Program-made: the position numbers and the translations under genes
Assembly: GCF_965363235.1 (NCBI RefSeq)
Contig: NC_134840.1
Location: 84,106,916 to 84,170,915 of the forward strand
Reading direction: 5' to 3'
Source of the DNA: Mytilus galloprovincialis
Taxonomy: Eukaryota; Mollusca; Bivalvia; Mytilida; Mytilidae
DNA length: 64,000 bases
Notes under the pieces: model-generated
Told to the model about the DNA's origin: nothing
Database searches by the model: none
What the model saw: only the letters and a program-made list of their open reading frames with translations
Part shown: piece by piece, positions 32,668 to 45,186 of the stretch
How the letters are laid out: the number at the start of each line of letters is the position of its first letter
Position numbering within the stretch: position 1 is the stretch's first letter

Positions 32668-34890
32668 GCAGTCGGAAACCCGGTTGAAATAGAACAAAAG
32701 AATTGAAGCTCTTTGTTAGAGAAGGCGATAAATGTGTACTGTATTGTTTACTATAGTGACAAAAATTTTAAAAGTTAATAGAAACAAACAAAATTACAAT
32801 TTTCTTCTCAATTACGAGGTGTTTTATTTTAAAAACACCATTTGCATAACTTTTCAATTTATCTAGTACATAGTTACGCAGAACAAGTAGATTTCAAGTC
32901 GACGACATGGGTATCTTTCAAGTTGGATGAAGAAAATGCATAACCTTCGATTTTTTTGAAAAAATTACCACGGACGGAAAACATATCAATCTATTAATTC
33001 AAAAATTTTCGTGTCTGCCCTTCCATTATGTGACTCAAAATTTTTTTTAAAAAAATGGGTAACAATTGTATCGAAAAGAGAAAATCGAGTGCACCTTTTT
33101 ATGTTAGGGCGTGTTTGAGTTGAATATTTTGTCTTGATATCGTACAAAGTAAGATTATTTCATACATCGTCTCGCTTCAGATTCTATCATTTTTATATAT
33201 CAAAGCTACAGATTGACATTTTAACACAAAAAAATAACAGTACTAAAAGATGAAATATATGGGTCAAGCGAAATACTCCCTTAATGATTCACAAACACAG
33301 AGAAGGTGTGTTCGAATAGCTATTTTTTTACTGAAAGTACTTGACGACAGTCTTTCAAGTTGGATGATGAAAATGCATATCTTTGAAAAAATATAATTTT
33401 TGGTGAGTGAAAACTAGGGTTTATAGTCTTTATACACTAAAAAAATCTAGTCTGCCCTTCCACGAAATTTTTAATTAGAATTTTTTTTAAATGTTTATGA
33501 ATTTTCGAAAATTCCACCTGACAACCGATCAGACTAATATTTTTAAGCTGAATCAATGCAGACAAGATCATTAACTGATGCTCATTAGCTAGTTGATACA
33601 TTTGTCTTTAAAAATACAACTGACATATAAGGATCGTAATGGTGCAATGTGGATAAATTTATCGGTTTCCATGAGCAAAATTGATAGCGCGTCATCCCTA
33701 CAATGGCTTCCATTTCTACGATTGTGAAAATGAAGTGGCGTAATGGGGAGATAATTCTGACGAAGTAGAATCCTGACTGTTTGGTTGTAACTAGCCTCTT
33801 TTAATAGTATTTGCAAACATATTTCGCCGAGCGGAGCGAGGCAAACATTTTTTTGAAAGGTTTTGGAGCCACTGAAGGCCCAAGAAGCTATAGAACTAAT
33901 GATGCAAAATCATGCTTTCTGGGTGTTCTGAAGACCCTTTCTTAATCTGAAATGCAAGTTTTGTTTTTAATAATCTTTGACAATATTTTGGTCTCGAAAG
34001 CATAATGGATAAACTCAGTGTAAGACTTAAGTTTCTAGGGACAACATCAAAAGACCAATGTGCATGATAAAGCAAAAATGGATTTCACTTAGTTAAGTCT
34101 GTGGCTGCTGTTTTTTTTTTTAAACTCATGATCAAATTCATTACAAAATTACTAGATTACAAAAGGAAGGCATTTGTAGTAACGGCCCTGTGGGGTAAGG
34201 TTTCCTGAGACATTATACCTCAATGTAAATGAAATTTTCAGACATTTCAAGTATATCTAAATAATACTTATACTTTAATTATTAAAAAAAATGGGAAGTG
34301 TTTCCCCGACTTTTTTGGGAAAAAAGATGAATTTATGAAGAATCTGGTGCCATCTCATACTTTCGATTAGACCTGCTGAGTTATTTATTTTCAATACATT
34401 GCAAGTCAGGTAATTTATTTTCAAACAACCACACGGAACAAACCATTTATTTTTGTGATTATCAAGGCTGATTTATTTATTTTCAAAATCCTCCTGCCCC
34501 CCATAATATCAAATGGTCGTCCCCTTACTATCCACACCCGTACAAAAAATCTTTCGTACGGATGTGGATAGTAAACCCCGAATGTAGGACAGAAAGTCAT
34601 ATGATAAAAAGTCGCAATTCATTTTTTTCTGACTATTTTCTTTGAATAAAAAACGCTTAAAAGTAAACATTTAAACATATTTCTCTTATATATTCAAACA
34701 ATTGTCAACATATTATTTGTGACTTTTTGTCCTACCAAATTTGTGACTTAATGTCCTGTGACTTTTTGCCCTGTGACTTTCTGTCCGTTTAACTAAACCC
34801 CATATTGACAGAAACAAGTGCATGTGGAAAAAAGGTCATAATTTGGTTCGTAAATGGGTCTATTTCAAAAGCCTAAATGCTAAATACGTC
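32668..34890. other. Spacer without recognised gene
   Basis: Non-coding AT-rich sequence. 32895-33070 and 33343-33500 are related to each other (both hold 'tttcaagttggatga' and 'gtctgcccttcca'). A 50-bp hairpin lies at 34525-34574. I see no exon-like structures. Confidence 0.5.
34525..34574. repeat. 50-bp hairpin
   Basis: Nineteen-base arms ('ttactatccacacccgtac' and its inverse with one mismatch) around a 12-bp loop. No paralogous empty site exists in this spacer, so mobility cannot be judged. Confidence 0.8.
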
Positions 34891-36420
34891 GGCAGTTCTT
34901 TTTCATTAAAAGAGGGACGAAAGGTACCAAAGGGACAGTCAAACTTATAAATCGAAAATAAACTGACAACGCCAAGGCTAATAATGAAAAAGACAATCAT
35001 AGTACACACAACATAGAAAACTAAAGAATAAGTAACACGAACCCCATTCAGTCAAAACTGGGGGTGATCTCAGGTGCTCCGAAAGGGTAAGCACTGAGAT
35101 ACTGCTCCATATGTGACACCCGTCGTGTTGCTTATGTTATAACAAGTTATCCGGAAAATAGTCTTATTCGTTAGATCACAATCATGAAAGGGAAGGGGAT
35201 TGTAGTTACGACGTAAGGAACATATCCGATATCATTTGTGAAACGGTTATTCCATAACGGTCAACCACCTCGTGATGGCGTCCGTAAAATTTACGAAGAT
35301 TCACCAATTGGAACTCTTGGTTTTATAGCTTCCTTGTGAGCAGCAACCCTCTATCAAGAAAATTATGATAGGAAATGCAAGCACGGGAATATCGTATCAA
35401 TTGGGAGATATATACCCCGTATGTAGGTGCTGCTGGAATGTTGCAACTTAGAAATGTAAAGTTCACAATTGGAAAGCTGAAATCATCTTTTTTGTCGTAA
35501 AGTTTTGTTTTCAACCGACCGTCAATTTCTACATGTAATTCAAGAAATGAGGCCGACTTAACTGTATCTGTTGTATCCTTTATCTCTAGTTCGATTGGAT
35601 AGATGCGTTCAACATAGTCACCAAATTTTGAATTATTCATTGAAAGAATATCATCTATATAGCGGGAAGTAGAGTTAGAGGATAATGCTAACTTCTTATT
35701 TTTCTTCCTAAGAAGTTCCTGTGTGAAGTTAGCCTCATGATAATAAAGAAACAAGTCGGCGAGAAAAGGGGCGCAATTGGTTACCATTGGAATGCCGACA
35801 GTCTGTTGAAAAACACGTCCTCCGAACGTAACAAGTATGTTGTCAATCTAGAAATCAAGCATCTTGATAATGTCAGTTTCAGAGAATTTTTTTGTTTGAA
35901 TCAGAGTGATCCTTTACAAAGTATGATTTATCCCTCCATAAGACAAGATACTTGTATCTACATTGGCCATTCTTTTTTATGAAACAAAGCAATACCAACT
36001 CTTTCAATTAGTCTTTTAGTTTGGAATGTGGAATACTTGTATAAAGTGTAGAAAAGTCTCAAATGTTTTAATACTATTGCAAGATGAAAGAGAGTTAGAT
36101 TGTATGTACTCTAAAAGATCCTTGGAATTTTTAAGTCTCTACATCTGATTCACTCCACCTCTAAATGGGCAGTTTCACAATAACTTTGAAGCCCGTCTTC
36201 GATTGCTGATAAAATATATGTTAATAATTTAGAAAGAGGTTCCGTGGAACACTTGGAAGACCTAGCAATATACCGTTGTTTGTAAGGACACTTATGTAGT
36301 TTAGGTATACAATATTCTCCAAAGTAGGCCCATTTAGACAAAAGTCACATTTTGTCAAAATATGTCGATTTTGTGCAATTTTCAGACTGAAGAGCTTTAA
36401 GAAAACTTTGGCCGCCATCT
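34891..36420 (-). mobile_element. Penelope-like reverse transcriptase fossil
   Basis: Minus-strand fragments carry IPKLHKCPYKQRYIA (upstream, around 36300), then TNCAPFLADLFLYYHEA, RYIDDILSMNN, FLELHVEIDGRLKTKLYDK and YGVYISQLIRYSRAC (35323-35787). This is the motif order of Penelope-like elements as I know them from bivalves. The copy is broken, and the endonuclease end was not recognised. The sequence at 34891-35320 matches the kind of 3' flank such copies carry, from memory. Confidence 0.65.
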
Positions 36421-38320
36421 ACGATCCGAAATGTTTTGTAACCAAAAGATTCCAATTTTGATATAGAATTCATCAATATAAAAACTGTTTCATAGCAAAC
36501 CGGACATAGTTTTATAATATAGTTAATTGCTACCTCAGTTTTATATAAATAAGAATTAAAATGTGCTTTGTTATTAAATGCAATATCAGTATTTAGTTCA
36601 AATATATAATCTTAAATTAATCCTAATTCTATCTTATTCATTCTTATGTGACGTCATTTTTCATTTTTTGATGCTCTGTTTTACTAATTCAAATGACGTC
36701 ATTTTTTCGTCATTTTTCAGTTTCAAATAGGACGTCACTTGGCGTAGAGGTTTTAACGTATTCGGATGTGTCTACTTTTGTGTTTCAAATGTCTGGTTAT
36801 GTAAATGTATTTCAGTTGTTTCCTGTAATTAGTTAATACTTCAGCTTTATCATGTACACTTTTTGTATATTCATTTTATTAAATTTACTGTTAGCAATAG
36901 TATAAATTACTCTAAATTATAGGGATTTTCTGGTAACTTAACAGAAAACCGTTGCCGTTTTTGGCACAACCTTTTTGATCTTTTGGTCCTCGATGCTGTT
37001 CAACTTTGTACTCGTTTCGGCTTTCAAACTTTTGTATCTGTGCGTCACACATAGGTCTTGTGTGAACAAAATACACTTCTGGCGTATTAAAATTTTGAAC
37101 TTGTTGCCTTTTGTTGGCTGTTGTTCGTGTGATTCTTTGTTAATTGTGTTCTCCAATTTATTTATATTGTAGTCCTGTGTTGTCATTTTGATGTTATATT
37201 TCACATGGCCATAAAAGTGCGAGGTTTGGCATGCCACAAAACCAGGTTCAACCCACCATTTTTTCCTTTAAAAATGCCCTGTACCAAGTCAGGAATATGG
37301 TCATTGTTATATTATAGTTCGTTTCTGTGTGTATTCCATTATAACGTTGTGTCGTTTGTTTTCTCTTATTTTTGAGTGTAAATTCATATTGCGATAAGAC
37401 GTGTCACGGTACTTGTCTATCCCAAACTCATGTATTTGGTTTTGATGTTATATATATTATTCTCGTGGGATTTTGTCTATGTGTGTTACATTTTAGTGTT
37501 ATGTCGTTGTTCTCCTCTTATATTTAATGCGTTTCCCTCGGTTTTAGTTTGTTATCCCGATTTTGTTTTTTGTCCATGGATTTATGAGTTTTGAACAGCG
37601 GTATACTACTGTTGCCTTTATTTGGATAGTGGATGGCGGCCAAGGTTAAATATGACAAAAACACACGAAGATTATGAAATGTTTTGACCTAAATTGACTA
37701 AAATTACAAATAGTGTTTATTTAAGCGGTCATAGCTTTATTAATTTTTAGGGGAGGTGCCAAAAAAATATATTTTTGTCTTATTAGTATTATCACAAGTA
37801 TTTCTGAATGAAATATTTTGTCCAAACATGTTTCCTTTTTAAGAAGTAATTGAACTTTTAAAAAAGCAAATATTTGATTCTGGAATAATTTCAAACTATG
37901 TTAAACCGAAAAGAAATGTATGATGAAAACTAACCAACTTTAGGGGTTTAGCCCTTCTTGCACGACATCAAATTACTTTTGCTTTTATTTCTGTATAAAC
38001 TAACTACCCCCTCCCCCTCAGTGTCTCATTAATTTGGTTTATTTTCATCATACATTTCTTATCAATTTTCCAGAATTCAAAATTATTCCAGATTCAAATA
38101 ATGTTTTGTTTCTATAATTTAAATCATGCAGTTCTTCATCTGCCTTGAGGGGTTACATGTATTGTCATTAAAAAGGTTTAACTACTTATTCAAAATTGAT
38201 ATTTTTTTTAAGATGTTTAATAAATTAAAAAAATATGAAAGTTGTTTTAATTGAATGTAAACTGAAACAATTATATTTATCAGATTTGTGTGATTACACA
38301 CATTGGAGATTCTTTAAAAA
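36421..38320. repeat. Interspersed repeat remnants, no gene
   Basis: 36900-37230 has words typical of a mussel retroelement flank ('tggtcctcgatgctgttcaa'). 37235-37330 ('aggttcaacccaccatttt', 'taccaagtcaggaatatg') is matched in inverse orientation by 55195-55290. 37640-38320 shows nothing recognisable. Confidence 0.5.
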
Positions 38321-38338
38321 TTGTTGAGTGTGTTTAAG

Positions 38339-38369
38339 CATGGAAGTAATATTCAATATTACTTCCATG
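38339..38369. mobile_element. 31-bp palindromic insertion with 7-bp duplication
   Basis: Fifteen-base arms ('catggaagtaatatt' and its exact inverse) flank a single central C. GTTTAAG lies on both sides (38332-38338, 38370-38376). Q3 has the uninterrupted site with one GTTTAAG (48368-48374). The sequence is unrelated to the CAGAGACATA palindromes. Confidence 0.85.
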
Positions 38370-38832
38370 GTTTAAGTAAGTATGAAAAAAACCACGCATT
38401 TAAATAAAAAAAATATATTAGTGTATCAAATTTATATTCATACAAAGACATTTAACTGTTGGGATAAGAATTTCTATTTGAGTCAATAATATACGTAAGT
38501 GTCCCAGATATTGGACATTTTACTTCCCTGTTCAAATTCCTTTCCGTCAAAATGTTCATGGTAAGAATGTTCAAATAATTCAATTGCACATTTATTTAAT
38601 TAACTAAAATCAAAATATCATTAAACTCTGGCAATAGTATATCCATACATAAAACAAGAAATCCTTGATTGTTTAAAACAGAAAGTAAAAAACATAATAA
38701 ATGTCCACAACAAGAAAGGGAAAGAAAACTTACTTTATTTGATATATTATTCTGACACAGTCCAAAAATTTCAAGGAGATAGTACATTCTTTTTTTCTAG
38801 ATATTTTAATTTCTCAGTGTCACTCCGAGAAT

Positions 38833-38929
38833 TAGTCCGAGATTACTCTGACGTCCAACGACTGTTTTGTCCCACGGCCCCAGCTTGTCTGGCAAAACAG
38901 CCGTTGGACGTCAGAGTAATCTCGGACTA
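38833..38929. mobile_element. TAGTCCGAG foldback element, short form
   Basis: 97 bp, almost all inverted ends ('tagtccgagattactctgac' and inverse), flanked by exact 9-bp duplications TCCGAGAAT (38824-38832 and 38930-38938). Q3 has the single site at 48819-48827. Same family as 21196-21487 but with most of the interior deleted. Confidence 0.9.
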
Positions 38930-39240
38930 TCCGAGAATGAACTCCAGGTTAGAAAATTAAGAGTCTTATAATGTCTCTCAACTTGATCATTCGGTGCAAC
39001 TTCATAAATATCTGGGTGGACTCTCCAAGATTATATATAGAGTAGATGTTTGACTGATTATTTTTTGTTGTTTATGGTCTCTCTGCTTTTGATTTTCAAA
39101 AATGGATAAAATATCATTTAAGTTAACTATCAATTTCAGATACTATGACTTATTTGTAGATCTAGTAAAGCTGATAATTTTGGCTGTTTGAAGTTTTCTT
39201 ATGCAAACATACCTTTGGTTCCCAAAACAAAACTAAAAAG

Positions 39241-39720
39241 GAACAAGAATGTGTCCATAGTACATAGATGACCCACTCCCATTACCATTCTCTATGCTCA
39301 GTGGACCGTGAAATTGATGTCAAAACTATAAATTGGCGTTTAAATTGGGAAGATCATATCATAGGGACCATATGTACTAAGTTTCAAGTTGATTGGATTT
39401 CAATTTTATCAAAAACTGAAAAACTACCCTGACCAAAAACTTTGAAAAACACTTTAACCTCCACTAGCACTTTCATTTGCTTTGTTTAGTGGACCGTGAA
39501 ACTGGGATCAAAACTTTATTTGAACATAAGCATAAGAAAAGTTATAGCATATGCAATGTGTGAACTAAGTTTCAAATTAATTGGACTTAAACTACATCAA
39601 AAACCAACTTGACTAAAACCTTAAATCTGTAGTGGGACAGACAGCCAGCCAGACGAAAGAACAACGGACACACAGACCGACAAAAATTATGCCCCCTAGG
39701 AGGGGATGGGACATAAAAAT
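39241..39720. repeat. Interspersed repeat, copy in Q2
   Basis: Orthologous to 18041-18491, predating the duplication. Confidence 0.75.
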
Positions 39721-40241
39721 CCATCTGAAAGGACAATAACTCATATTAGAAGTTGACATACCTCTTCAATCAAATAGATTTTGTCTTTCGATCAATCTAA
39801 AGTTCTCAATAATTCTTACAGGGAGCGGACTAACAATTTCTTCTATTTGACCTATTTGTAGATATGTAGTACTTATTGATCAAATTTGCATTTAAGAAAT
39901 CTATCTTTTCATTATAGTTTTTAAGATAGTACGTGAAAACAAAACAAAAATGATAAAAGTCGTCATTTAAGTTCCTTCAAGGAGTCAACTGATAACTTTG
40001 GATAGCTGCACTTTTGAAGATCTTGTCTTGCTGATCATCTTTTTTTTCTTTTTTTCTTTTTACAGTTTCCTAATATATATAGCTATAGCATATGTTTTGT
40101 CATGAGATATCGGGACTTGAAGAATCTATTCATAATACTGATTACTTAATACAGAATATTTTTCGGCAAACTATTTGTTATATAACCCATATATTCCCAG
40201 CATTTTCATATTAGAAAGCTTTTTTTTTATCCATATATTTC

Positions 40242-40261
40242 AGATGTAAAGAGAAAAAGTA
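40242..40261 (+). promoter_or_regulatory. 3' splice site plus start-stop uORF before B-box gene 2
   Basis: 'atatatttcag' then ATGTAAAGAGAAAAAGTA and the ATG. Identical to the copy 1 leader. Confidence 0.5.
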
Positions 40262-41971
40262 ATGGCCTCATCAGTCAAACAACTTTGTACAATTTGCAAT
40301 GACGATGGAATCTCCAATTCAGCAGTCACATGGTGCACAGAATGTGAGGTTTTATTGTGTGGAGATTGTGAAAAACCTCACAGCAAGTCACATATGTCTA
40401 AAAACCATAAAACCATGTCAGCTGATGATTACCAAAAGTTACCTACATTCATGCAAGAACTAAGTAGCCAGTGCCAAGACCACAAGAAGAAGTTTGAACT
40501 TTACTGTTCTTGCCATGCCTGTCCATGCTGTGTTCAGTGTGTCACTGATAAACACAAGATGTGTCAAGAAATGAAACCTTTGTCAGATATCCTTCAGCAA
40601 GTCAAATCATCTGCCTCAGTACAACTTTTTGAAAAAGATTTAAACGATGTGAAGGAAAACATAGATACAGCCATAAAGTATCTGCAAACCAGGATCACTA
40701 CCACCGATACTCAGAAAACCAAGGCCATTGAGAAAATACGGCATATGAGGAATTCGATTGATGATTACTTAAACAAATTAGAGCAAGACTTACTTAATGA
40801 CTTAGAGTCTAAACATTCACAGCTTAAATCAAATATGGCCAGTCTCATGCAACAAATGGAACAGCGAGCCAGTCAGATAAACCAAATGCAGAGCCAGTTT
40901 TCCGAAACGACACAATATACTTCAGAGTTACAAAGGTTTATTGTTCTAAGAGAGATTGAGAAAATTACATCACAAACGACAAAATATATAGAAGATTTAG
41001 AAAGTGGAGACCACTTCATTGAAAAAAATCTAGAGGTCAACCTTTCGTCTGCTCTACAATCATTTTTACAAGATGTCAATTCATTTGGAATTATCAATAT
41101 CAATACCACCACTTCTACTCTAAAAATAAAGGCTGGAAGAAAAGATCAAGCCCAGCACTTGATTCCAAAAGTTCCTGGAGTGGAACAAATAAAACCATCC
41201 TTGTTGACAAGACTGACAATTCCAAAAGATATAAAGTCTTTATATATAACTGCCTGTCTTATATTACCTGATGGTAAATTTATAATACTTGAAAACAACA
41301 AAAAACAACTACTGTTGTTCAGAAATGATGGCATTTTTATCAGAATAGTAGTAACATTCACAGAGTATCCATATGATGGTTGCCTAGTCATGAATAATAC
41401 AGTGGCTGTCACATTGAGACTAGGAAAACGGACAGTCCTGGTGGATGTAAATAGAAGTAAAATTATTCAATCAATTCAACTTTCTCATGAATGTTTTGGA
41501 GTAGCAAGTGATTGTAAAACTTTGGTCATCAATGATGGTGGCAGCCAGTGTACTACAGTGAATCTGAGTGACATGTCTCATACAATCTTAGAAGGAATGA
41601 GAGGAGTGTATTGTATTTCATTATTCCAAGGAAATATCTATGGTACCAATTCCAGTGGAAATGAAGTCTGCTGTTACAAAGCTACCGGTGAACCTCTATG
41701 GACATTTCAGCATCAAGACATGATCAGTCCACGAGGACTTACATTAGACAAAAATGGTTTTGTTTATATAGCCTCTGTTGGAAACAACAGTATACTGGTA
41801 GTATCACCAGATGGTAAGATCTGTAAGACAATACTATCAGTTGCTGATGGAATCAAAGATCTTTTTGCTATAGACATCAACAGAGAAACTGGATTGATGA
41901 TAGTGTCAAGTCATACAAGTGGTAAGAAAAATGAGAAATCATATCAGACATGTTTTGTTTATAAAGTTTGA
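40262..41971 (+). CDS. B-box/coiled-coil/beta-propeller protein, copy 2
   Basis: 569 codons, same domain order as copy 1 with all zinc ligands kept (CEVLLCGDC in B-box 1; CSCHACPCC in B-box 2, gaining a cysteine at residue 84 that is not an obvious ligand). Its coiled coil differs most from the other two: FEKDLNDV, TDTQKTKAIEKIRHMRN and KHSQLKSNMASLMQQ replace forms shared by copies 1 and 3. In the propeller it agrees with copy 3 (LGKRTVLVDVNRSKIIQSIQ, EPLWTFQHQDMISPRG). No RING and no secretion signal. It sits 1.9 kb inside the left edge of its block, divergent from the CRIPT copy upstream. Intact and probably expressed, as the frame is open and the leader conserved; function beyond a scaffold or sensor role is unknown. 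Confidence 0.9.
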   Translation: MASSVKQLCTICNDDGISNSAVTWCTECEVLLCGDCEKPHSKSHMSKNHKTMSADDYQKLPTFMQELSSQCQDHKKKFELYCSCHACPCCVQCVTDKHKMCQEMKPLSDILQQVKSSASVQLFEKDLNDVKENIDTAIKYLQTRITTTDTQKTKAIEKIRHMRNSIDDYLNKLEQDLLNDLESKHSQLKSNMASLMQQMEQRASQINQMQSQFSETTQYTSELQRFIVLREIEKITSQTTKYIEDLESGDHFIEKNLEVNLSSALQSFLQDVNSFGIININTTTSTLKIKAGRKDQAQHLIPKVPGVEQIKPSLLTRLTIPKDIKSLYITACLILPDGKFIILENNKKQLLLFRNDGIFIRIVVTFTEYPYDGCLVMNNTVAVTLRLGKRTVLVDVNRSKIIQSIQLSHECFGVASDCKTLVINDGGSQCTTVNLSDMSHTILEGMRGVYCISLFQGNIYGTNSSGNEVCCYKATGEPLWTFQHQDMISPRGLTLDKNGFVYIASVGNNSILVVSPDGKICKTILSVADGIKDLFAIDINRETGLMIVSSHTSGKKNEKSYQTCFVYKV

Positions 41972-42180
41972 AATGCTCTTTTATTTTATTATTTTAAATA
42001 GAATTGTATCTAGACATAGTGTTTAATCATTTCAAGGACATTTCATTTTCCTTATTAAGGCATATAGATCCTTAATTATTAAAATACATATTTGTTCACT
42101 TTTTCATATACATTTAATATTTATAAACATTTTTATCCTATTTTTCCGAACACATAACATATTATTCAAAAAAGGAAAAC

Positions 42181-43770
42181 AGTAATAGTATGCATCAGAA
42201 AGACTTTCAGTTTTAACCTTCATGCGAAAAACATGTCGATAATTGGCATGCTGTTTTACATTCTGACAAATCTATATCGGGCAGAGGTGGCAATAAGCTA
42301 CGAACTTACAGACTGTTTAAGGAAAATTTTGAACCGAAGGAATACTGCAAAATAGCTTTACCCTTCAGTCACAGAAGTGCTTTCGATAAATTTAGATGTG
42401 GTGTTGCTCCCCTAAGAATTGAAACAGGGAGATATGAAAATATTGTCAGTTTAGAAAATAGAGTGCGCCTTATATGTGACGTTTTTAATTGAAAATGAAG
42501 CGCATGTTTTATTAAGATTTCCTCTAGATGACGATTTGAGAAACCATTTATATCATGTTGCTGAAACTTTTAATGATAATTTTAGTACTTTAGATGATAA
42601 TCAAAAGTTAGTGTTTTTATCATCAGATGTAAATATGATACGTATGTGTGCCAAAACCTGTCAATTGATTTTAAAAAGACGTAGAAATTTTATATATTGT
42701 AAATAGTATTTTATTTCATATTGTGTATTATATCTATGCATTTTAATAGTCTCTTATAATTCTGTTTATATAATGGCTCTCATTTTATCTAGTGTTATTT
42801 TACAATGTATAAAGATTGATTGTACTTGTTGAGAGATGAGACTTTAATAAAACATTGAATGCAAATCAAATAATTTAAATGTCTGAGACTATGTTCGTAT
42901 TAAGCTAAACTGGTTGTAGTGTAAATATTCTCGATACTGAATCTAAACTATACTATGTTAACCTTCCTGTCAAGACAGTGCACACTGTAAAATGTCTCGC
43001 CTAATTTACTTATGCCTGAATTTATGTTGAAATAGAAATAAGTAAAAGTGGTATGCCAATTAGACAACTCTCCATCCAAGTCACAATGTATGAAAAGTAA
43101 ACAATTATAGGTCAAAGTACAATAGTCAAAGTACAGCCTCGACACAGAGCATTGGCTAACACCATAGATGTAATACCCTAACACTGAACAGCAAGCTATA
43201 AGGGCCCCAGAATGACTAGTGTAAAACAATTCAAACACAAAAACCAAGACTAATCCATACACAAAAAAAAAAAAACAAGAAAGGATAAACACTTGTGAAC
43301 CACAACAAACGACAACCCCTGAACAACAAGTGCAAACAAATGCAGATGAAAGTCTTTAATGTGAAGGTTTATACATAAACTTAACATTATCAAGGTCAGA
43401 GCCGAGTGAGTAAAATAAACCAAGCTAGACAGACATGTACACCCTATAATCATTATATTCACCAAATATAGTGGTCCTGTTGCTAGCAGTGCCTGACATC
43501 CAACCACAAAATCAACATTGAGCAATAAGCCATGAAATTGAGGCCAATGTAATATAAACACAGCCAGGCAGACATGGCTCATTGTTGAAGGCCGTACGGT
43601 GACCTAAAGTTGTTAATTTCTGTGTCATTTTGGTCTCTTGTAGACAGTTTTCTCTGGCATTGGCAATCATACCACATCTTCTTTTTATATGTACAACTTT
43701 GTTTGTTCCATACACTAAATATGATAATTGACCTATTGTTTATCTGAGAACTAGATCAAACCATAATAGA
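42181..43770. repeat. Segmental duplication block R, copy 2, left part
   Basis: Collinear with R1 and R3. Contains the retrotransposon tail and the same paired tail repeats in opposite orientation (43046-43240, 43575-43690). Confidence 0.85.
42226..42858 (+). mobile_element. 5'-truncated non-LTR retrotransposon tail (R2)
   Basis: Conceptual translation across a few frameshifts gives the C-terminal end of a LINE reverse transcriptase (LRTYRLFKENFEP, KIALPFSHRSAFDKFRCGV, EAHVLLRFP, NHLYHVAE) and then 'aataaaacattgaatg'. The zinc-knuckle cysteine of R3 (LLRCP) reads LLRFP here. The flanking ATGC is duplicated. R1 has the empty site at 23807-23823. Confidence 0.82.
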
Positions 43771-45186
43771 GTACAAGTTATCATTTTGAACAAATTATAA
43801 TTTGTACAAAAAAAATGTACAAATTATAATTGGTATTTTGACTTTGTACAATATGTACTTTGTACAAAATATAATTTGGACAAAATTTGACTAAAATTAA
43901 CTTAAAACGTGTACAATAATTTATCGTATTGTTTTTGTGCTAATAAAGTACTGATACACTATAGACACTTTTCAATGCGATTTGTAAGTCATATTGACTC
44001 ATTTATATTGACTTTATGTTATAAATTGAACTCCTATTAACTGGTCTTTCAAATGATCATTTGCAAAAGTAAAATTTGCAGTGTTCAATAAAATAGCTAG
44101 CATTGTTGATCAACATGATAAATTCTATCAAAAAATTCAGCAATTTCCTGAAAATAACACAACAAAGCACAAACATAGTAATACCAAAGACAAATTGCAT
44201 GAGTTGATTTCTAAAGTAAAATGCAAAAGAGGCATTGGAGTTGCTTATCATTTACTTGATATTTTTCTTCTCAGTCTATGGTGCATCCCATATCCTCTAA
44301 AGCGGCAATGGGAGAGAGTTCACTGCACATATAATTACTGAAACAAAATCGTTATGGTCAAAATTAGTAAAAGTCCATGGTCGACCAAGACATCCGCAAA
44401 GTCAAGGGTCTGTAGAGTGAGCAAATTCTGGTGTCATATGACACACAACAGTGGTCTGAAGGTTTGACTCCATCTTCTTTGCATAAGGAACTTTTGCCAA
44501 GTCTTGAAACAGAGGAAGATTTAAAGAAAGTGTTCAAAGAGGATTTAAAGAAAAACAGTGAAATTGAAATTGACGGCACGGATGAAAACACAGATACTGA
44601 ATTGGTAAAATCAGAAAGAGAACCTAACGATTCTGTAACTGGATAGTTAAACTGAATGAACTTGTACAACTATTGAAGTTGTATCGGAGGAAGTCGAAAC
44701 TCCAATCATTCGTGCAAATTTTCTGGCCAACAAACCAAGCGGATGTCCTATTAAGAAATACAAAACGGAAACTGAGCGAATTATCTGTTGGAAACAATGT
44801 TATCGTCCCAATTCCACAGTATGACCGAGCATCGACCAATTTGTGGAATATATATACAAGGTTTTGTAGTGGAAGTAGGAAATCTTGGCTATCAGATGGG
44901 GACAATAGTTGGTAATTTATCAGGAGTGTTATCGATCTATGAGTTTGACTGTCCTTTTGGTATCTTTCGCCCTCCTTTTTCAGCAGAAACTAACTAGAAT
45001 CTATTGATGACTCTTCTATGTCTGTTACACAAATTCCTGATTAACAACTTTCTCTTTCTTTCTTGCAAATGTAAAGGCGGTTGTAACAACTGGAAGTGTA
45101 AATGCAAAAAGCAGTATGTATTGTGTAATTCGAGGTCAATGCTTGCTCACCTGCTCCAACAAATACAATATTGTATTATAGTTTTT
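43771..45186 (+). mobile_element. Right-truncated copy of the GTACAAATTATAATTTGTAC element
   Basis: Same left end, acidic frame (44431-44646) and Cys-rich stretch (45060-45145) as 24744-26455, but it stops at 45186 where P copy 3 begins ('tttttta' then 'tggaaatgtacacc'). Broken. Confidence 0.7.

Larger units (their letters stand above)
38321..42180. repeat. Segmental duplication block Q, copy 2
   Basis: Collinear with Q3 from 'ttgttgagtgtgtttaag' onward. Private insertions at 38339-38369 and 38833-38929. Confidence 0.9.

Noticed and set aside
33581-33816. Frame and ATGGCTTCC-like start near 33700
   Set aside because: No splice-bounded continuation and no recognisable protein; not enough to call a gene.
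34525-34574. 50-bp hairpin as another mobile mini-palindrome
   Set aside because: There is no paralogous empty site and no clear flanking duplication, so it is recorded only as a hairpin.
32668-38320. First exon of CRIPT copy 2
   Set aside because: I looked for the reverse of ATGGTTTGCGAAAAAT followed by a GTAAGT donor and did not see it; several near words (for example around 33810) lack the donor.
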